NCBI GenBank assembly: GCA_002315815.1
Contig: DCIN01000067.1
Span: 1-9,496 of the forward strand
Reading direction: 5' to 3'
Length of the DNA stretch: 9,496 nt
DNA from: Bacteroidales bacterium UBA1725
GTDB lineage: Bacteria > Bacteroidota > Bacteroidia > Bacteroidales > UBA932
Shown: one piece after another, positions 5,954 through 9,496 of the stretch
Layout of the letters: the number at the start of each line of letters is the position of its first letter
Numbering within the stretch: the stretch's first letter is position 1
Notes under the pieces: model-generated
What the model was told of the DNA's origin: nothing
The model's database searches: none
Seen by the model: the letters and a program-made list of their open reading frames with translations, nothing else
Position numbers and translations under genes: made by a program

Positions 5954-7890
5954 TCAGGAAGAGCTATTACGGGCCTTGGAGCAGTCTGCATCCCCTCCCC
6001 TATGAAAAATGAAGGATGTGGAGGCTGGTTGTACGCGATGTTCTGCCAGCAGATGGCCAGACGATACTGGCTGTCGTGCATCAGGGTGGTCATTCTGAAG
6101 GAGGCAGGTATGTCGGTCATATATATCCTGAGCTCGCTGCTGTCCGGGGTGCGGAAAATCACTTCTTCACGCCAGTCCCCGAACAAGTCCGCCGACAGGC
6201 AGCAATTGGACTTGCTGCCATTGTTGGACTCAACTCCTTCCGCCCTGAAAATCAGGTCGGTTTTCCTGGTCTTCCAGTTCCATTTGGATACGGAGGTACG
6301 GTCAAGGAGTTCCCTCAGAGGATCGGCATCCCACCATATTCCGAAGTTCACGGAATTGGGTGTTTCGGCGTATATCGTTTCTCCTGTGTCGCTGCGGCGT
6401 GTTCCCCCGGGAGCTCCCCAACATTCGACTCCCGGATAATCGGGATCAATGTCGGCAGCCATTCCCCGTCCTACGTCCACACCAGGATTGTTGCTCCAAA
6501 CAATTTCTCCCGTCCTGCCGTCGAACAACGCGGAACCTGGAGTTCCGAAACTGGCTGTCGATTCCTCGTTCTCGTGTACTCCGAACACTTCCAGTCCAGG
6601 ACGGGATGGAATCAAGTCGCCGGCGTGAAGTGCATCTCCGTGACGGAGTCCTGTGGAGAAGAGTCCGCTTCCGTCGTGATCCACCGTCATAGCCCCGATG
6701 CAGACTTCGTCAAACCCGTCGGCGTCGAAGTCGGCCACAGTAACGGAGTGATTGCCCTGCCCGGAATAAGGATTGTCCCTGTCCTTGGAATCGAAGACCC
6801 AGCGGCTGGTAAGTTTGCCGTCGCGGTAGTCCCAGGCGGCCAGCACGCTGCGTCCGTACCATCCGCGCACGAACACCATACTGGGAAGGTGACCGTCGAG
6901 ATAAGCTACACAGGCCGACATCCGGTCTGCACGGCCACCGGTGGAGTCATTGCCGCCATTACCGCCAACACCGCCCCAACCGTCCAGCGGATATCGGGTG
7001 GGGAGATATTCGGCAGAAGCCAGAGCCTTGCCTGTGGCCCCTTCAAATACAGTAAGGTATTCGGGACCTTCCACAATCTTGCCGTAGGTGGCGGACTTGA
7101 GGTCGTGTGTGCGCCAGTCCTTGTCGGGATTGCCTATAGGATTGCCAAGGCCATCCACAGTGCCATCGCCTGTCTTGAAAGCCACTTCGGCCTTGCCGTC
7201 ACCATCCAGATCATATACGAGGAACTGGTTGTATGCAGCCCCGGAGCGGATGTTCACTCCGCAGTCAATACGCCAGAGAAGAGTGCCGTCCATCTCGTAG
7301 GCATCGTATATCGTCACACCGGTCATCCCTGTGCGGGGGGGAAGTGTATTTGCGGACGGGAACCATTTGACAACAATCTCGTACTGTCCGTCCCCGTCAA
7401 GGTCGCCCACGCTGCAGTCGTTGGCGGAAAAACTGTAATTCTGCTGCTCCCTGCCTTCCAGCTCGTACAGACCTTGGATTCTGCGGGGCTCAGGGACCTG
7501 AAGCGGCACGGAGAGCCAGTTCCTGACAGGGGAACCTGCCGGAAGTGAAAAGACATCGGTTTCTCCTGTGGATGAACGCAGAATCCAGACATTGTCCACT
7601 CCCAAATTCACTTTGCTGTCGAGGAAATCAGTTGTCTTCGCCAGTGGAGCATCGTTGATCTTGTATTTATTCTTAATATATCGCTCCAATCTGGCAATAT
7701 CGTCAGCATCAGCACGATATATGTCGAAGGTTACGTCATCGGAATCGTTTGCCAGCCAGCGCCAACTAAGATACACACCTTCATCTGTGACCTGACCCAC
7801 GAGACCGCGGTCAAGACGTTCCATAACTCTTTGAGAATAAGTTGTCTGCACCAGAAGAAGAGCAGACAGGAAGAAGAAAAACTTTTTCAT
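5950..7890 (-). CDS. Secreted rhamnogalacturonan lyase, PL11 family
   Basis: A 646-residue polysaccharide lyase that cleaves the rhamnose-galacturonic acid backbone of rhamnogalacturonan-I by beta-elimination, probably in the periplasm or at the cell surface. A signal peptide (MKKFFFFLSALLLVQTTYS) is followed by a small beta-sandwich (about 20-130) and then the PL11 propeller. Calcium-binding Asp/Gly loops are visible at DLDGDG (163-168 and 227-232) and DFDADG (387-392). Family blocks include GWGGVGGNGGNDSTGGRADR (304-323), RGWYGRSVLAAWDYRDG (342-358), GDWREEVIFRT (571-581) and MHDSQYRLAICWQNIAYNQP (604-623). The length fits endo- or exo-type PL11 enzymes (YesW/YesX type); I cannot tell which. 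The frame stays open three codons upstream to a TTG at 7899, but the ATG at 7890 is the better start because it opens the signal peptide and sits 7 nt after TATCTTTG. Its stop overlaps the start of the MFS gene. Confidence 0.95.
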   Translation of the reverse strand: MKKFFFFLSALLLVQTTYSQRVMERLDRGLVGQVTDEGVYLSWRWLANDSDDVTFDIYRADADDIARLERYIKNKYKINDAPLAKTTDFLDSKVNLGVDNVWILRSSTGETDVFSLPAGSPVRNWLSVPLQVPEPRRIQGLYELEGREQQNYSFSANDCSVGDLDGDGQYEIVVKWFPSANTLPPRTGMTGVTIYDAYEMDGTLLWRIDCGVNIRSGAAYNQFLVYDLDGDGKAEVAFKTGDGTVDGLGNPIGNPDKDWRTHDLKSATYGKIVEGPEYLTVFEGATGKALASAEYLPTRYPLDGWGGVGGNGGNDSTGGRADRMSACVAYLDGHLPSMVFVRGWYGRSVLAAWDYRDGKLTSRWVFDSKDRDNPYSGQGNHSVTVADFDADGFDEVCIGAMTVDHDGSGLFSTGLRHGDALHAGDLIPSRPGLEVFGVHENEESTASFGTPGSALFDGRTGEIVWSNNPGVDVGRGMAADIDPDYPGVECWGAPGGTRRSDTGETIYAETPNSVNFGIWWDADPLRELLDRTSVSKWNWKTRKTDLIFRAEGVESNNGSKSNCCLSADLFGDWREEVIFRTPDSSELRIYMTDIPASFRMTTLMHDSQYRLAICWQNIAYNQPPHPSFFIGEGMQTAPRPVIALPE

Positions 7891-7896
7891 ACCCCA

Positions 7897-7904
7897 CAAA
7901 GATA
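7897..7904 (-). promoter_or_regulatory. TATCTTTG -7 promoter element for the PL11 gene
   Basis: On the minus strand TATCTTTG matches the Bacteroidota -7 consensus TAnnTTTG exactly and ends six bases before the lyase ATG at 7890, so the mRNA would be leaderless or nearly so. No TTTG lies at the expected -33 distance of about 19-21 bp. That position falls inside the palindrome at 7906-7962. Confidence 0.55.
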
Positions 7905-7905
7905 A

Positions 7906-7962
7906 TGAATCTCAAAAAATAAGTTGGTAATCTTGTCTCCACCAAGTTATTTTTGAGATTCA
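7906..7962. repeat. 57-bp near-perfect palindrome, possibly a mini mobile element
   Basis: The arm 7906-7927 is the reverse complement of 7942-7962 except for one A-run length difference and one G/C change; the centre is 14 bp. The left arm plus the following TAATCTTG (7908-7935) recurs at 9383-9410 with 27 of 28 bases identical. Two inverted arms around a tiny core is what a MITE or a deleted insertion sequence would look like. A long AT-rich bidirectional terminator is the alternative. Flanking bases show no clear target-site duplication. Confidence 0.65.
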
Positions 7963-8059
7963 CTATATAATTTCTTCAGGAACGAAGCATTCCTCAAATA
8001 CAGGTCATCTGATATTCTTCAAAGAAGTTAAACACGTCTCATACGATTTTCATACAATC

Positions 8060-8086
8060 GGGAACGAAACGGACGGAAACGTTCCC
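8060..8086. repeat. GGGAACG inverted repeat, copy 1 (possible operator)
   Basis: GGGAACG (8060-8066) and CGTTCCC (8080-8086) are separated by 13 bp. The same 7-13-7 arrangement is repeated 51 bp to the right at 8111-8137, with similar inner sequence (GAAAC...GGAAAC against GAAAAC...GAAAAC). The copies lie about 170-250 bp upstream of the lyase start, so they may be regulator sites for the lyase-MFS unit, or hairpins in the RNA. Confidence 0.7.
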
Positions 8087-8110
8087 AGAATGGAGCAAGA
8101 ATGAGCAAAT

Positions 8111-8137
8111 GGGAACGAAAACGCAGAAAACGTTCCC
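8111..8137. repeat. GGGAACG inverted repeat, copy 2 (possible operator)
   Basis: GGGAACG (8111-8117) and CGTTCCC (8131-8137) enclose 13 bp, matching the copy at 8060-8086 in arm sequence and spacing. The 51-bp period is close to five helical turns, so two bound proteins would face the same side of the DNA. Confidence 0.7.
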
Positions 8138-8202
8138 AAAATACATCAAAAAACACAGAGTTTTGCACCTGAACCGTAATAACTTTATTTTTTTCATAAC
8201 TG

Positions 8203-9316
8203 TTATAATGGATTCATTTCTCTTACTACGGTCATATTATAAGTACTATCCGACGGCCTATGATCTGTTCCTATACGCGGAGCGGAAAAAATATCACTAT
8301 TGGCATCATAAGAAAATTGGTGCAAATTATCTTCATAAGCCTCACTCGCGTGCACTTCACCTCTGTTGGTATCGATATACCACAACATAGGGTCTCCATT
8401 GGAATCATATCCATAACCGTATACCACAACCCAATGATCCACGGTACCGTCATTCACTCCAATCGTCCCGGGGTGGTAGTCAACGCCGACAATGACCGGA
8501 ATTCCTCTATTGATACAATCTTGAATATAAATCAAAGCATTATAGGTATTCTGATCCCCGACGGATACCAGCTGATTTGCAGCATTTGCCAGAAACATAG
8601 TGATATAATAGCTTCCTGGTTTTACCCCGAATTGAGCTACAATTTCTTTGGTATGTTGAAAATAGTCCCTTATACCTGCCACATATCCGGGATATCGCAT
8701 ATTTGTCAAATTCAGTTTTGTCGGGGGACCGGCAGAATCGGAAAGATTGTTGTCATTGCCGTTATCGCTATTATCGCAAGGATTCGGATTCGAGCAACCT
8801 AGGATGAGAGCAGGATCCAAAAGTTGCACCCAACCGTCAGTATCTGTCAATATATACCATTGGCCATCCTCATACTTATACAATAGCCCTGAAAAATCCA
8901 TCCATATATTACCAAACAGGTATATCAAGAAGTCTCCATCCTCAACAGATTTTGTAAGAGAATTGAGTTCATCCTTGTGCCCACGTTGTACTTTTATCCT
9001 GCCGAACATCGTTGTCGCTCGTTGGAGTCTCCGAACATATTCTTCAGTAGTCAAGGAGCCGATGAATGACACATTGCCTATGCTGTGTCCGTCCATTTTA
9101 TCCGTATGTGAAGTTCTGGAGTGTTTCCAATCCGGTGTGATGGCTCCGATGTTGAAATTGAAATGGGTCATCGTCAAGTCACCCGACTTTGCCATAGAAA
9201 TGCCACCTGATTCCAAAAGTTGGGCCTCGTAGGTGGCCTTGGCTTCTTTGACAGTTATTCGGAATAAAAAATCAGCCCCCAAAAAATGCTGTGCCAAGCA
9301 ATGCAGAACGCTTCAT
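8203..9316 (-). pseudogene. Secreted papain-like (C39-like) protein, frameshifted in its signal peptide
   Basis: The main frame, open from the stop at 8203 to about 9312, encodes some 364 residues but has no credible start; its first usable codon is a TTG at 9297. The real start is probably the ATG at 9316, which gives MKRSALLGTAFFGG and then a TGA at 9272-9274. Removing one base from the T6 (9281-9286) or G5 (9276-9280) tract joins the frames as MKRSALLGTAFLGADFLF and restores a signal peptide and about 370 residues. Numbering from the TTG: an N-terminal domain with IGAITPDWKHS (50-60), a low-complexity Asn/Asp linker with CSNPNPC (168-174), and a C-terminal domain with IPVIVGVDYHPG (266-277), NDGTVDHWVVVYGYGYD (282-298, His288) and LWYIDTN (305-311), which resembles the His and Asp/Asn strands of papain-like or C39-like peptidases. 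The usual N-terminal catalytic Cys is not obvious. AT content is higher than in neighbouring genes. It may be a recent pseudogene, a phase-variable gene or a sequencing error. Confidence 0.65.
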
Positions 9317-9334
9317 TTTATCTGTAATTTTTTG

Positions 9335-9365
9335 CAAATGTAGCTATTAACCGATAATTTGCAAA
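9335..9365 (-). promoter_or_regulatory. Canonical Bacteroidota promoter for the papain-like gene
   Basis: On the minus strand TTTG (9365-9362), a spacer of exactly 19 bp and TACATTTG (9342-9335) match the -33/-7 consensus TTTG-N19-TAnnTTTG without a mismatch. Transcription would begin around 9328-9330, leaving a leader of about 12-14 nt before the ATG at 9316. This is independent support that 9316, not 9297, is the original start codon. Confidence 0.8.
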
Positions 9366-9382
9366 TACCCTATGGATTAAGA

Positions 9383-9410
9383 AATCTCAAAAAATAACTT
9401 GGTAATCTTG
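9383..9410 (+). repeat. Second copy of the 28-bp palindrome-arm repeat
   Basis: These 28 bases begin with AATCTCAAAAAATAACTTGG and end with TAATCTTG; they match 7908-7935 at 27 positions. Relative to the arm at 7942-7962 the copy is inverted, so the papain-like gene and its promoter lie between inverted copies whose outer ends are CCAAGTTA and TAACTTGG. Beyond it, to 9496, I see only short open stretches without a recognisable product. Confidence 0.7.
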
Positions 9411-9496
9411 ATTTCGTCTTATTGGTCCATATTTCACTCTTCATCGGTCAGATAGCCCGCTATGCTCCCTCTTCAGAGCAAAATCTGTCCTCAATA

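Larger units (their letters stand above)
7963..8202. other. Gene-free AT-rich spacer with paired inverted repeats
   Basis: Together with the palindrome, this makes 312 bp without a gene between the lyase start and the stop of the papain-like gene. Its main content is two GGGAACG inverted repeats at 8060-8086 and 8111-8137. A weaker similar site, AGGAA with TTCCT, lies at 7978-7994. I see no convincing terminator after the papain-like gene: an ATAAC/GTTAT pair overlaps its stop but is short and not followed by a clean T tract in the right orientation. Confidence 0.6.

Noticed and set aside
6016..7548. Long plus-strand open frame of 510 codons
   Set aside because: It is antisense to the PL11 lyase, which has a signal peptide, calcium loops and family motifs throughout. 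The antisense translation shows no recognisable domain.
8171..8208. Terminator for the papain-like gene
   Set aside because: Only a 5-bp ATAAC/GTTAT pairing is perfect and it overlaps the stop codon; the T7 run lies on the wrong strand for minus-strand transcription.
9295..9297. TTG start for the papain-like gene
   Set aside because: It has no signal peptide of its own and lies downstream of a well-placed promoter and ATG in another frame, so it is more likely part of a frameshifted reading frame.

Overview
The window looks like a chromosomal segment of a Bacteroidales (Bacteroidota) bacterium of moderate GC content. Three things point there. The enzyme set is typical of gut polysaccharide degraders: a PL11 rhamnogalacturonan lyase, a secreted SGNH/sialate-O-acetylesterase-type esterase and a lipoprotein with a thioredoxin-like CxxC. 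Ribosome binding sites are essentially absent. Several starts are preceded by the Bacteroidota promoter element TAnnTTTG. I cannot name the genus or species from the sequence alone.

Layout from left to right. (1) 1-624, minus: 3'-truncated gene for a lipoprotein with a CxxC motif. (2) 625-964: gene-free, but full of hairpins, including two 50-bp-spaced copies whose stems covary. (3) 965-2314, minus: SGNH esterase of the sialate O-acetylesterase (SASA) type, preceded by an array of GATACTG heptamers at 2334-2406. (4) 2415-3938, minus: cysS, complete. (5) 3939-3992: short divergent promoter region built on a perfect 9-bp inverted repeat. (6) 3993-4739, plus: exodeoxyribonuclease III. (7) 4772-5953 and 5950-7890, minus: a two-gene unit of PL11 lyase followed by an Fsr-type MFS transporter, coupled by an ATGA overlap. 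(8) 7891-8202: gene-free, with a 57-bp near-perfect palindrome beside the lyase promoter and twin GGGAACG inverted repeats 51 bp apart. (9) 8203-9316, minus: a secreted papain-like (C39-like) protein whose signal peptide is out of frame by one base in a T6G5 tract. (10) 9317-9496: its canonical promoter, then another copy of the palindrome arm and a short piece of unknown sequence.

Functionally, the lyase would cleave the rhamnogalacturonan-I backbone of pectin outside the cytoplasm, and the co-translated transporter may move something linked to that process. The esterase could remove acetyl groups from the same kind of substrate, but it lies in a separate unit beyond cysS, so that link is inference. 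cysS and xth are housekeeping genes. The right end (about 7900-9496) has an accessory character: visibly higher AT, repeats on both sides, and a cargo-like gene in a possibly switched-off state. The most interesting signals are the homopolymer frameshift in the secreted protein, the repeats that bracket it, and the paired hairpins in both larger intergenic regions.
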